The position numbers and the translations under genes are program-made. Positions 22,039 to 30,505 of a DNA stretch of 64,000 bases are shown one piece after another. The stretch covers positions 1-64,000 of the forward strand of contig MPMX01000008.1 of NCBI GenBank assembly GCA_002238725.1, in the 5' to 3' direction. The notes under the pieces are model-generated. The model saw only the letters and a program-made list of their open reading frames with translations. It was not told the origin of the DNA and did no database searches. This stretch comes from Rhodospirillaceae bacterium bin65 (GTDB lineage: Bacteria > Pseudomonadota > Alphaproteobacteria > Bin65). Position 1 is the stretch's first letter. Every line of letters begins with the position of its first letter.

Positions 22039-23370
22039 ATGATTACCCAGCAGACTCCAGCGGCCTTCTGTGACCCGTTGCCGGACGCGGTCGATGTCGC
22101 GATCATCGGCGCCGGTATCGCCGGCACGGCCACGGCATATTTTCTGGCGCGCGCGGGCGTATCGGTCCTGCTCTGCGAGAAGGGACGGGTTGCCGGGGAG
22201 CAGTCCAGCCGCAACTGGGGCTGGGTGCGGCAGCAGGGCCGCGACGAGGCCGAACTGCCGATCATGATCGAAGCCAACCGCTTGTGGCGCGGATTGGCCA
22301 AAGAAACCGGCGAGCCCGATCTCGCCTTCACACCCTGTGGATGCGTTTATGTCGCCCCGGATCCGCAGAAACTGGCGAAGTTCGAGGGCTGGTGCGAGAC
22401 CGCGCGCCGGCACCAGCTCGATACGCGGATGCTGACCGGCGACGAGGTCGCCGAACTGCTACCCGGCGTAGCCGGCGAATGGATAGGCGGTATGGTCACG
22501 CCTAGCGACGGCCGCAGTGAACCGCAGACGGCCGTTCCGGCGCTCGCCCGCGCCGCGAAGCGCCTCGGCGTCGTCATCGCAGAAAACTGCGCCGTGCGGA
22601 CTCTCGATCTGCAAGGCGGGCGCCTTGCCGGCATCGTCACCGAGCAGGGCAGGGTCCGTTGCGGAAGCGTCGTGCTGGCCGGCGGCGCCTGGTCCGGCGC
22701 GTTCGCGGGTAATGCTGGGATCGAGGTGCCCCAGCTCCTGGTCCGGGCGACCGTCATGCGCACCGGGCCAGCGCCGCCGGTCGTCGGTCCCAACGTATCG
22801 CTGGCCGGCCTCGCTCTGCGCCGGCGCGGCGACGGCGGCTATACGGTAGCGACGGGCTTGGCCGATCATTTTGTCGGGCCGCCCTCATTCCGGCATGCGC
22901 TGCGTTTCCGCAAGCTGCTGAAGCGGTCGGCCCGGGAACTCAGGCTGCTGCCTGCGGCGCCCACAGGCTATCCCGGCGCATGGGGCGCGGCGCGGCGCTG
23001 GACCGCCGACGCAGAGACGCCTTTCGAGCGAGTCCGCGTACTCGATCCTGTGCCCTCGCGTCCCGCTATCCGGCGCATTCGCGCGCGGCTGCCGGAGTAT
23101 GTCCCGGCGCTGAGGGATGTCGGCTTTGCCGGGGCCTGGGCCGGAATGATCGACGTAACTCCGGACGCGGTACCCGTGCTCGGCGAGGTCGATGCGATGC
23201 CCGGTCTGTTCGTCGCGACGGGGCTCAGCGGGCACGGATTCGGCATCGGGCCGGCGGTCGGCCGAATCGCGGCGGACATGGTTCAGGGCCGCGCGCCCGG
23301 TCAAGATCTCGACAGGTTCCGTCTACGCCGCTTCTTCGACGGCAGCGCGATCGTACCCGGTCCCTACTGA
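22039..23370 (+). CDS. FAD-dependent oxidoreductase (DAO/glycine oxidase-like family)
   Basis: This is a 443-residue flavoprotein. An N-terminal dinucleotide-binding fold (VAIIGAGIAGTATAYFLARA) is followed by the NWGWVRQQGRDEAELP motif, typical of D-amino-acid oxidase-type enzymes acting on amines or amino acids. The C-terminal FAD contact GLFVATGLSGHGFGIGPAVG is intact. ATG at 22039 was chosen over the GTG seven codons earlier; neither has a good ribosome-binding site. It interrupts the usually direct fabH-ihfA neighbourhood, so it looks like an insertion into the fatty-acid/IHF run. The substrate is unknown. Confidence 0.85.
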   Translation: MITQQTPAAFCDPLPDAVDVAIIGAGIAGTATAYFLARAGVSVLLCEKGRVAGEQSSRNWGWVRQQGRDEAELPIMIEANRLWRGLAKETGEPDLAFTPCGCVYVAPDPQKLAKFEGWCETARRHQLDTRMLTGDEVAELLPGVAGEWIGGMVTPSDGRSEPQTAVPALARAAKRLGVVIAENCAVRTLDLQGGRLAGIVTEQGRVRCGSVVLAGGAWSGAFAGNAGIEVPQLLVRATVMRTGPAPPVVGPNVSLAGLALRRRGDGGYTVATGLADHFVGPPSFRHALRFRKLLKRSARELRLLPAAPTGYPGAWGAARRWTADAETPFERVRVLDPVPSRPAIRRIRARLPEYVPALRDVGFAGAWAGMIDVTPDAVPVLGEVDAMPGLFVATGLSGHGFGIGPAVGRIAADMVQGRAPGQDLDRFRLRRFFDGSAIVPGPY

Positions 23371-23487
23371 CGGCGTGAACGGTCCGTCCGGCAGCAAGCG
23401 CGTCGCGAAACACCCGGCGGCCGCGGCGCGCCGTTCCGCTCGAGCGGTCCTCGCCGGGACCGCATGGAAAGAAATCTGGCGATTTTC

Positions 23488-23517
23488 TTGACGTTTTAGA
23501 GGGTTGGCGGCTAAACC
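23488..23517 (+). promoter_or_regulatory. possible ihfA promoter (TTGACG-18-TAAACC)
   Basis: TTGACG at 23488-23493 and TAAACC at 23512-23517 are separated by 18 bases and lie 24 bases before the ihfA ATG. This gives ihfA its own promoter, independent of the upstream oxidoreductase. The -10 element is a weak match. Confidence 0.4.
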
Positions 23518-23540
23518 TGTCGGCTGTTGGGGAGACGGTA

Positions 23541-23843
23541 ATGCCAGCAAGCACGATAACGAGAGCCGATCTGGGCGAGGCGGTCTACGAGGAGATCGGG
23601 CTGTCGCGCAACGATTCGGCCAGACTGGTCGAATCGGTTCTTGCCGAATTATGCGATGCGCTGGTCAGCGGAGAGAATGTCAAGATTTCTTCTTTCGGCA
23701 GTTTCATGTTGCGAAACAAGGGCGAGCGGACCGGCCGCAATCCAAAAACCGGCGAGGAAGTGCCGATTTCGCCCCGCCGCGTCCTGGTCTTCCGGCCATC
23801 GAACATATTGAAAGAGCGCCTGAACCGGCCGGACAGCGGCTGA
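23541..23843 (+). CDS. ihfA: integration host factor subunit alpha
   Basis: This is a 100-residue HU/IHF-fold DNA-bending protein. [20 protein letters not shown] starts the chain, the DNA-intercalating arm has [12 protein letters not shown], with the key proline, and the end [12 protein letters not shown] is typical of the alpha subunit. It pairs with IhfB, encoded elsewhere. Confidence 0.95.
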   Translation: MPASTITRADLGEAVYEEIGLSRNDSARLVESVLAELCDALVSGENVKISSFGSFMLRNKGERTGRNPKTGEEVPISPRRVLVFRPSNILKERLNRPDSG

Positions 23844-23892
23844 CGCTGCTGTTCCACCGGCGGACGAGCACCGCTGACAGGATTGAGAAACC

Positions 23893-24573
23893 ATGGCGTC
23901 CCCGAACGACGATCCCCTGCACGACGATTCCCGGCATGGCGATCAGGGGCCGACCCGCCGCACCAAGTCGGCGGACGCCTTCCGCACCATCAGCGAGGTT
24001 TCGGAAGAAGTCGGCGTGCCGCAGCATGTGTTGCGTTTCTGGGAGACCAAGTTCAGCCAGATCAAACCGTTAAAGCGAGGCGGCGGGCGGCGCTATTATC
24101 GGCCGGAAGATATCGATCTGCTCAACCGGATCCGGGCCTGGCTGTATGACGACGGATACACCATTAAAGGCGTCCAGAAACTTTTGCGGGAAGGCGGAGC
24201 GACGGCTGCCCCGGCAGCCAGCCGCGCTACCGCCGCCGCAGAGCGGGCGCAGGCCGATGGGGGCAGCCCGGCGCCTGCCGGCCCGGCCGCGCCGGAGATG
24301 GGGCGGCAGCCGGCGCAACCGTCGGTGCTTCGCCGGCCGGCCCCGGCGTCTTCCGACATTGCTGGTGAAGATGCTGCCGGAGCCGGATCTGCCGCTGCGG
24401 CGGTCGATGGGGCGCGTCGCCCGGCCAATTCCGATATCGCCGATCCTGACCGCGGAATGCCTGAAGGGGTGACGGCGGACCGGATTCCGGTAGAGCGTGC
24501 CATCCTGGAAAGCCTGATCGAAGGTTTGGAAGAGGTTCGCGACCGGCTGCGCGGTCCGCCGCCGGAGCCGTAA
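23893..24573 (+). CDS. MerR family transcriptional regulator
   Basis: This is a 226-residue regulator. The winged-helix domain spans about residues 28-98 ([40 protein letters not shown], then the [20 protein letters not shown] helices). The rest is a low-complexity Ala/Pro/Gly-rich linker ending in a short helix ([16 protein letters not shown]). No cysteine effector site is visible. A MerR gene immediately downstream of ihfA is a conserved alphaproteobacterial arrangement; its targets are unknown. Confidence 0.88.
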   Translation: MASPNDDPLHDDSRHGDQGPTRRTKSADAFRTISEVSEEVGVPQHVLRFWETKFSQIKPLKRGGGRRYYRPEDIDLLNRIRAWLYDDGYTIKGVQKLLREGGATAAPAASRATAAAERAQADGGSPAPAGPAAPEMGRQPAQPSVLRRPAPASSDIAGEDAAGAGSAAAAVDGARRPANSDIADPDRGMPEGVTADRIPVERAILESLIEGLEEVRDRLRGPPPEP

Positions 24574-24656
24574 ACCCGGCGCGCCGATTCGGATGACCGG
24601 AGCGCGCGGAGGCGCGTTGTAACCGAAGCCGACCTGTCCTATTTTCCCAAACGGTG

Positions 24657-24733
24657 CGGAGCGTGGCGCAGCCAGGTAGCGCGTCTGACTGGGGGTCAGA
24701 AGGTCGTGGGTTCGAGTCCCGCCGCTCCGACCA
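24657..24733 (+). tRNA. tRNA-Pro (anticodon GGG)
   Basis: A complete 77-nt cloverleaf: acceptor CGGAGCG/CGCTCCG, anticodon stem TCTGA/TCAGA with loop CTGGGGG (anticodon GGG), T arm GTGGGTTCGAGTCCCGC, and encoded CCA at 24731-24733. The DNA behind it changes composition sharply and carries mobile-element scars, so the 3' end may have served as an integration site. Confidence 0.95.
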
Positions 24734-24885
24734 TTTGAGAAACTGTTATATGGCGATTTTTTGTTTCGACATTGCAGTCATGAATGAATGGCAATGTGAT
24801 TGACAAACATTTTGGCGCAAATTTTGGTTTGCAAGGGGTGACGCTTTCGGCGCTTGCGTCAGTTCGGGTGCGCAACAGCCACGGC

Positions 24886-24930
24886 GTCATAACCTGAAGG
24901 TCGCAGGTTCGAATTCTGCCGCTCTGCCGC
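24886..24930 (+). pseudogene. tRNA-Met-like 3' fragment
   Basis: The sequence from GTCATAACC through a T arm (GTCGCAGGTTCGAATTCTGC) and a partial acceptor strand matches the 3' half of a bacterial methionine tRNA with a CAT anticodon. The 5' half is missing: the bases before the anticodon cannot pair with CCTGA. Half-tRNAs of this kind are typically left at the far end of elements that integrate into tRNA genes. Confidence 0.6.
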
Positions 24931-25268
24931 ATGTGGTCGGCGCGCTGCCGCAACGTCCTTCAGGGCTTCCGGGCCAAGCCCTCAACCGGTCGCCGTAAGG
25001 CGAAGTCAACGCCCTCTGTTGATGCGAGGGTTTCTTCGAACGATGCGGTGGATGCGGTCAGGTGCTGTTGTATGTCCGGCCTCTCATTACGACACGTCGC
25101 ACGCCGCGGACCCGCATGGAGATGCACGACCGGGTCCATATCGATTACGGGAGCTCGAAAGCTCTGCAACTGGAAACTGGATTTCCCGATCCCGTCTCGA
25201 TTGACCGTTTGTCCTTGCTTTTCCTCAGACCTGCCCACGTCCCCGACAGCTACCCGCTTTACCGCCTC

Positions 25269-25400
25269 TCAGGCGGCTGCGGGAGCCCGGCAACTCTCCT
25301 TCTTCGTCATCAGCGCCCGCACGATGCGCGCCATCCGGTTGGCCAGCGCCACGGCGTGCATGTCCGGCCGCTGGCCGGCAACACGCGTCCTATATTCGCG
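25269..25400 (-). pseudogene. C-terminal remnant of an IS110-family transposase
   Basis: The minus-strand frame ending at 25269 reads AVALANRMARIVRALMTKKE near its end. That is the characteristic C-terminal helix of IS110/IS1111-type DEDD transposases (usually VALANKxARxxWALLTRGE). Only about 40 residues are recognisable; the rest of the transposase and the element ends are gone. Confidence 0.55.
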
Positions 25401-25533
25401 ATGCCTCCAGGCAGGGTAAACCTGAACAATCCTTATGATACGCCTGCCTCGCTTCTCAATTTCAGGCAAGTCGTGTAGCTTGCATCGAAAGAAACCCCAG
25501 AGGCTCGCCGGTTCGAGCCGACGGCAGGTGCCC

Positions 25534-27051
25534 ATGATCGGTATCGGGTCTGCAACGGTTCTAAAGGGCGGCCATCTGGTCGACCCCTCCCAAGGTATCG
25601 ACCGGGTGGCCGACATCGCCGTTGTCGGCGGCAGGGTTGCCGCGGTCGGGCCGGAGGCTGCAGCGAGCGTTCCGGAGGGAGCCGAGACAATCGATCTGTC
25701 CGGCCATTACGTAAGCCCCGGCTGGTTCGATATCCACATCCACGCCTACGGGACGCTGGGCTTCGCCGACCCGGACAGCATCGGCATCCGCCAGGGCGTG
25801 ACGAGCTATGTCGACGCCGGCGGCCCGGGCATCGGCGTGATGGACGAGTTCGCGGCGCTGCTGGGCGGCCATACCGTCACGGACCTCTACGCCGGGCCGT
25901 ATATCAGGCCGATGGGCATAATCGGTGCCCAGTTCATCGAGGGCGACATCCGTAGCCTGATGAATTTTCCGGTCACGCAATGGGTCGATTTCATGGCCGA
26001 CCATCCGGGCCTGGTGCGCTATCTGAAAGTGGCGGCGCTGGGCAGCTACGGCACCGGGCCGCTCAAGATGGGTAAGGGCCTGGCCGAGATCATCGGCGTG
26101 CCTCTTTACGGCCATATCGGCGAGTATCAGCACCAGCCGGTCGATCCGTGCGTCTACGAGATCTTCAACATCTCGCAGCCGGGCGACATCATCACCCATC
26201 TGTACCACGCCAACGACGGTCCGGTTCTGGACGAGGACAGCCGGGTGCTGCCGGTGGTGCGCGACGCCGAGCGCCGCGGCGTCCTGTTCGATGTCGGCTT
26301 CGGCGCGTTCAATTTCGGCTGGGATCTTGCGGAAAAGTGCTTCGCGCAGGATCTTCGGCCTCACATCATCAGTTCCGACCTGCAACAGTTCAACGTCCTC
26401 GGCCCGGTCAAGTCGCTGGCCAACATTCTCGGTATTTTCCTGCATCTCGGCATGAGCTTGGACGAGGTGATCGACACAATTACCCACATTCCTGCGAAAG
26501 CGCTCGGCCTCGAGGATCGGATCGGCAGCCTCGCTCCCGGCATGCCAGCCGACATCACCGTTTTCGATGTCGAGGAGGGCGAATTCGAAGCTTTCGACAC
26601 CTATGCGGTGTCGCGCCGGATCGGTCGCCGCTTCGCACCCGTTCTGGCCTTCAAGCACGGGGTTCGATACGAAATCGACATGGAGCTGTGCCAAGACGAG
26701 CGCAACTGGATGATGCAGATCGCCGAGGACCATATACCCGAGGCGGCGGCGCGGCTCAGCGGCCGGCAGCGCGAATTCCTCGGCGCCCTGCGCCCGGCGC
26801 TGGAACCTCACCGCTGGACCTATTCGCTGGACGATATGGACCTTGCGACAGCAACCGCCCTCCAGGGCGTCGTGCACGCCGCAGCCCGGCGGACCGGCAT
26901 CCCGCTGCGCGATGCGCTGATGGCGCTTTACGGCGCCTTCCTGGACAGCCCCTTTACGATCCAGAGCGGCCTGCTTCTGCTGCAGATAGACCGGGACCTT
27001 GCGCTCGACCGGCTGGAAGCCGTCGCACGCGATTGCCGGGCTGCAGCCTAG
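25534..27051 (+). CDS. amidohydrolase family metallohydrolase
   Basis: This is a 505-residue TIM-barrel hydrolase. The metal site HIH is at residues 68-70 (GWFDIHIHAYG). A candidate carbamylated lysine lies in RYLKVAALGSYG, with further ligand histidines in YGHIGE and ITHLYHAND and an aspartate in HIISSDLQ. It resembles the EF_0837/AHA_3915-like amidohydrolases (COG3964), but a C-terminal extension of roughly 100 residues is present. ATG at 25534 matches the family N-terminus. It leads a same-strand group with a Rieske ferredoxin, a Rieske oxygenase and a binding protein, suggesting hydrolysis of an imported amide or cyclic compound before or after oxidation. The substrate is unknown. Confidence 0.8.
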   Translation: MIGIGSATVLKGGHLVDPSQGIDRVADIAVVGGRVAAVGPEAAASVPEGAETIDLSGHYVSPGWFDIHIHAYGTLGFADPDSIGIRQGVTSYVDAGGPGIGVMDEFAALLGGHTVTDLYAGPYIRPMGIIGAQFIEGDIRSLMNFPVTQWVDFMADHPGLVRYLKVAALGSYGTGPLKMGKGLAEIIGVPLYGHIGEYQHQPVDPCVYEIFNISQPGDIITHLYHANDGPVLDEDSRVLPVVRDAERRGVLFDVGFGAFNFGWDLAEKCFAQDLRPHIISSDLQQFNVLGPVKSLANILGIFLHLGMSLDEVIDTITHIPAKALGLEDRIGSLAPGMPADITVFDVEEGEFEAFDTYAVSRRIGRRFAPVLAFKHGVRYEIDMELCQDERNWMMQIAEDHIPEAAARLSGRQREFLGALRPALEPHRWTYSLDDMDLATATALQGVVHAAARRTGIPLRDALMALYGAFLDSPFTIQSGLLLLQIDRDLALDRLEAVARDCRAAA

Positions 27052-27081
27052 GCAGCGGCGGCAAGCGGCGCATCGGCAATC

Positions 27082-27444
27082 GTGACGGAGTGGCAGATCC
27101 TTGAGGGTATCGACCCGGCTACATCGGAGTTTCCGGCAGAAGCTACGCTCGGCTGCGAAACCATCCTCGTGTTCCGGACGGCAAACGGCTATCGCGGCAC
27201 CGAACCGCTATGCCCGCACCAGAAAGTGCCGCTAAAAACGGCGGTGCTGATGAGCGGCGACACCATGATCCGCTGTTCGCGGCATCACTTCATTTTCCGG
27301 CTGGACGGCGGCGCCGGCGTTAACTGTACCGGGATGCGGCTCACGACATATCCGGTTCGCGAAGTCGACGGACGGCTGGAAGGCGCTCTCCCCGATATCG
27401 AAGACCAAGCCCGGCAGACCGGAGCCGTGGTGCCCGCACCGTAA
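27082..27444 (+). CDS. Rieske [2Fe-2S] ferredoxin-like protein
   Basis: This is a 120-residue single-domain Rieske protein. The cluster ligands are in PLCPHQKVPL and IRCSRHHF, i.e. Cys-Pro-His, then Cys-x2-His. No signal peptide is visible, so it is cytoplasmic. It lies just upstream of a Rieske oxygenase and probably passes electrons to it. GTG start. No reductase is adjacent. Confidence 0.85.
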   Translation: MTEWQILEGIDPATSEFPAEATLGCETILVFRTANGYRGTEPLCPHQKVPLKTAVLMSGDTMIRCSRHHFIFRLDGGAGVNCTGMRLTTYPVREVDGRLEGALPDIEDQARQTGAVVPAP

Positions 27445-27458
27445 CGGAGGACCGTTCG

Positions 27459-28484
27459 ATGTTCCTGAGGAATTACTGGTATATCGCGGCCATGCCTCAC
27501 GAGATCGGCCGCACGCCGCTGCAACGCCATATCCTCAACGAAGCCATCGTCTTCTTCCGCAAGGAGGACGGGACGCCCGTCGCGATGGCCGACGCCTGTC
27601 CGCACCGCAGTATGCCGCTATCGCAAGGCAAGCTGATCGGGGACACGCTGCAATGCGCCTATCACGGGCTGGAATTCGATACGCAAGGCCGGTGCATCAA
27701 GATTTCCGGTCAGGCAAACGTGCCGCCGCGTTGCCGGGTCCGCACCTACCCACTGGCCGAGAAATGGCGCTGGATCTGGCTCTGGATGGGCGATCCCGAG
27801 GCCGCCGACCCCGCAGAAATTCCGGATTTTCACTGGAACGACGATCCGGAATGGACGCCGACCGGCGGCCATTTCTACATCGAGTGCAACTACAATCTGC
27901 TGGTCGACAATCTTCTGGACCTGTCGCACGAAACCTTCGTGCATCCGACCACGATCGGCAACGCGGCCGTCGCGGAAACTCCGGTGCGTACGGAATCCGA
28001 CGAGGCGGAAGTGCGCGTGCTGCGCCAGATCAATGGCCAGCCCGCGCCGCCGCTCTACGTCAAGCTCAAGGATTTTACCGGCGATATCGACCGCACCCAG
28101 AACATCACCTGGACGCCGCCGACCAACATCGTGATCGAATCGCGATCCATGCCGTCCGGCTCCAACGATCCGGACATGGTGCTGGAATACCGGGTCCTGA
28201 ATGGCATCACGCCGGCGACGGACCGGACGACGCATCATTTCTGGGCTACGCCGCGCAACTTCGCGCCGGAGGAAGCCGTGACGGAGGCGTTCCACGAAGG
28301 ATCCGTCCGGGCTTTCAGCGAAGATGTCGCCGTACTGGAACACCAGCAGGCGATGATCGAGCAGCAGGCGGCAAGCACCGGCGCGCCGCCGCGCTGGATC
28401 GATATCAATGCCGACCGCGGCGGCCTGCTTGCCCGCAGCGCGGTGAAACGTTTGTTTGAACTGGAACAGGCCGGCCAGGCCTGA
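27459..28484 (+). CDS. Rieske non-heme iron oxygenase, VanA-like
   Basis: This is a 341-residue oxygenase. The Rieske centre ligands are Cys47/His49 and Cys66/His69 (DACPHRSMPL, QCAYHGLEF). The catalytic iron site starts with NLLDLSHETFVH (His157, His162). Length and motifs fit the vanillate O-demethylase/phthalate dioxygenase alpha-type group. These enzymes hydroxylate or dealkylate aromatic or amide substrates. A strong CGGAGG ribosome-binding site lies nine bases upstream. With the adjacent ferredoxin it forms a minimal two-component system lacking only its reductase. Confidence 0.88.
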   Translation: MFLRNYWYIAAMPHEIGRTPLQRHILNEAIVFFRKEDGTPVAMADACPHRSMPLSQGKLIGDTLQCAYHGLEFDTQGRCIKISGQANVPPRCRVRTYPLAEKWRWIWLWMGDPEAADPAEIPDFHWNDDPEWTPTGGHFYIECNYNLLVDNLLDLSHETFVHPTTIGNAAVAETPVRTESDEAEVRVLRQINGQPAPPLYVKLKDFTGDIDRTQNITWTPPTNIVIESRSMPSGSNDPDMVLEYRVLNGITPATDRTTHHFWATPRNFAPEEAVTEAFHEGSVRAFSEDVAVLEHQQAMIEQQAASTGAPPRWIDINADRGGLLARSAVKRLFELEQAGQA

Positions 28485-28566
28485 ACCGACCGGAGTGGCG
28501 CTCCGGTTTTCCGCCCCTTCCGGCGGAAGGCGCCGGAACCGCCCCACACCATGAGGAGGGAAGACA

Positions 28567-29736
28567 ATGATCGGACGAATTGCACTAGGCGCCGTCGTTT
28601 TGGCGGCGCTCGGTACGGCGGTACCGGTACAGGCTAAGGAAATACGGCTCGGATTCATGACTCCGCTGTCCGGGCCCCTGACGTTTCTGGGTCGGGAGCA
28701 GGAAATGGGCATGCAACTGGCCCTCGAGCAGCTCGGCAACAAGCTTGGCGGCATTCCGGTGAAGGTGTTCAAGCAGGACGGCCGGATGAGCGCGGCGACC
28801 GCAAACCAGGCGGTGACCAAGCTGATGGAGCAGAACAGGATCGATATCCTCACCGGGCTGCTTCTGTCGAACCAGACGATCGCCATCACCAAGCCGGTCG
28901 CCGACCGGGGCATCTTCGTCATCAGCGGCGTATCCGGCCCCAAGCCGCTCGCCGGATCGAAGTGCCATCCCAACTTCTTCAACATTTCCTGGCAGAACGA
29001 ACAGCCGAGCGAAGCGTTGGGCAAATGGCTGACCGCCCGCAAAGTCGATAACGTCTATGCGATCAGCCAGAATTATGTCGCTGGTCGCGACCATGTCGCG
29101 GGCGTCTGGCATCACTACAAGGGCAAGCGCGTCGGCGAGATCTATGTCCCGCGCCGCCACAGCGATTATTCCGGGGAGATCGCGCGAATCCGTGCGGCCA
29201 AACCCTCTGCGGTCTTCATGTTCCTGCCCGGCCGCGGCGGCATCGCCTTTCTGAAACAGATGGGGGGCGCCGGACTGCTTGGCAAAATCAAGGTTTACGG
29301 CGGTTCCTGGGTCGCCGACGAGCATTCCTTCAAGGCAGTCGGCGATGCCTCCATCGGCGCGGAACTGTCGAATCCGTGGTGGGCGCAACTCGACAACCCG
29401 ACCAACAAGGCCTTCGTCGCCGCGTTCCGGAAGAAGTTCGGCCGCAACCCGGTGTTCTACGCCGCCTTCATGTATGATGTGATCAACCTGCTGAACGCCG
29501 CAGTCAAGCAGGCCGGCGGCATCGGCGACAAGGACAAGCTGCGCGCCGCGCTCCGCAAGGCAGACTTCAAGTCCGTCCGCGGCTCCTTCAAGTTCAATAG
29601 CAACCACTTCCCGATCCAGGATTACTACATCGGCAAGGTGGTGAAGAAGGGCGGCCAGCTGACCCACGAGGTGATCGGCAAGGCGTCCACCGGCGAAAAG
29701 GATCGCTACTACACACAATGCAAGATGGCTAAATAG
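28567..29736 (+). CDS. ABC transporter substrate-binding protein (branched-chain amino-acid/aromatic type)
   Basis: This is a 389-residue periplasmic protein with a signal peptide ending near residue 23 (VPVQA). The mature chain has the type I binding-protein start IRLGFMTPLSGPLTFLGREQ. A GGAGG motif precedes the ATG. It is placed tail-to-tail with a minus-strand livHMGF set that has no binding protein of its own, so the two groups almost certainly form one importer. The neighbours (Rieske oxygenase, amidohydrolase) suggest an aromatic or amide ligand rather than leucine. Confidence 0.88.
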   Translation: MIGRIALGAVVLAALGTAVPVQAKEIRLGFMTPLSGPLTFLGREQEMGMQLALEQLGNKLGGIPVKVFKQDGRMSAATANQAVTKLMEQNRIDILTGLLLSNQTIAITKPVADRGIFVISGVSGPKPLAGSKCHPNFFNISWQNEQPSEALGKWLTARKVDNVYAISQNYVAGRDHVAGVWHHYKGKRVGEIYVPRRHSDYSGEIARIRAAKPSAVFMFLPGRGGIAFLKQMGGAGLLGKIKVYGGSWVADEHSFKAVGDASIGAELSNPWWAQLDNPTNKAFVAAFRKKFGRNPVFYAAFMYDVINLLNAAVKQAGGIGDKDKLRAALRKADFKSVRGSFKFNSNHFPIQDYYIGKVVKKGGQLTHEVIGKASTGEKDRYYTQCKMAK

Positions 29737-29763
29737 CCGTCTTGAATGGGCGCTGACGAGAGA

Positions 29764-29791
29764 GGCCGCGGCATCCGCCGCGGCCTTTTTT
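29764..29791 (+). terminator. rho-independent terminator after the binding-protein gene
   Basis: The stem GGCCGCGGC / GCCGCGGCC has an ATCC loop and is followed by six T. It closes the amidohydrolase-Rieske-binding-protein transcript before the convergent liv genes. Confidence 0.92.
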
Positions 29792-29802
29792 GTGCCCCTG
29801 CG

Positions 29803-30504
29803 CTAAATCCCCAGATAACGCTCGATAACGTCCGGGGCGGCTCGCAGGGTGGCCGACGTGCCGGTCCATTCCACTCGACCGTTGCGGACGAAATAGTGCC
29901 TGTCGGCAAGGCGCATCAGGGCTTCGACATCTTTGTCGACAATCAGGATCGAAAGGCCCGATTCCTTCAGTTCGTCCAGCACCCGCCAGATTTCCTCCTG
30001 GATGAGAGGCGCAAGCCCCTCGGTGGCTTCGTCGAGGATCAGCAGGCGGGGGTTAGTCGCCAGGGCCCGGCCGATCGCCACCATCTGCTGCTCGCCGCCG
30101 GAGATCTGGTTGCCCATGTGGTGGCGCCGCTCGGCCAGCCGGGGAAACAGGTCGTAGACACGCTCGACGTTCCAGGGATCGGCGTCTCCCCGGCGGTTGG
30201 CGGAGGTGGCGAACAGGTTCTCGTAGACCGACAGGTTCGGAAAGATCTGCCGGCCTTCCGGGACCAGACCGATCCCCGCCTGGGCGATGCGGAACGCCGG
30301 CCAGCGGTCGGTGCGCCGCCCATCGAATGCGATCGTGCCCGAGCGCGGCGGCGTGAAGCCCATGATGGAGCGGACGGTCGTGGTCTTGCCCATGCCGTTG
30401 CGGCCGAGCAGTGTGACCACTTCGCCCTCGTTGACCTCCAGCGACATGCCGAACAGCGACTGGCTGTCGCCGTAATAGGTCAGGATTTCCTCAACCCGGA
30501 GCAT
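29803..30504 (-). CDS. livF: ABC transporter ATP-binding protein LivF (second liv system)
   Basis: This is a 233-residue ATPase. Walker A is GRNGMGKTT, the signature is ISGGEQQMVAIGRAL and Walker B is LLILDEATEGLAP. In the switch region the usual histidine position reads LIVDKDVEAL rather than a typical LVEQN. The ATG at 30504 lies one base after the livG stop. It is the last gene of the minus-strand livHMGF operon. Confidence 0.9.
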   Translation of the reverse strand: MLRVEEILTYYGDSQSLFGMSLEVNEGEVVTLLGRNGMGKTTTVRSIMGFTPPRSGTIAFDGRRTDRWPAFRIAQAGIGLVPEGRQIFPNLSVYENLFATSANRRGDADPWNVERVYDLFPRLAERRHHMGNQISGGEQQMVAIGRALATNPRLLILDEATEGLAPLIQEEIWRVLDELKESGLSILIVDKDVEALMRLADRHYFVRNGRVEWTGTSATLRAAPDVIERYLGI

Positions 30505-30505
30505 C

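Larger units (their letters stand above)
24734..25533. other. scar region behind tRNA-Pro
   Basis: This 800-base stretch has no intact gene. The first 130 bases are AT-rich relative to the surroundings. It holds a tRNA-Met-like 3' fragment (24886-24930) and the tail of an IS110-type transposase (25269-25400, minus). Other frames crossing it are antisense readings of tRNA sequence or lack coding character. It marks the boundary between the housekeeping block and the accessory region. Confidence 0.65.

Noticed and set aside
24696-24953. 85-codon minus-strand frame over tRNA-Pro and the tRNA-Met-like fragment
   Set aside because: Its two recognisable stretches are the familiar antisense translations of tRNA genes, not protein.
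24931-25419. 162-codon plus-strand frame in the scar region
   Set aside because: Cys/Arg/Ser-rich without family resemblance; the opposite strand gives the IS110-type tail instead.
25500-25530. T-loop-like GGTTCGAGCC suggesting another tRNA
   Set aside because: No acceptor or anticodon stems can be drawn around it; it lies in the leader of the amidohydrolase.
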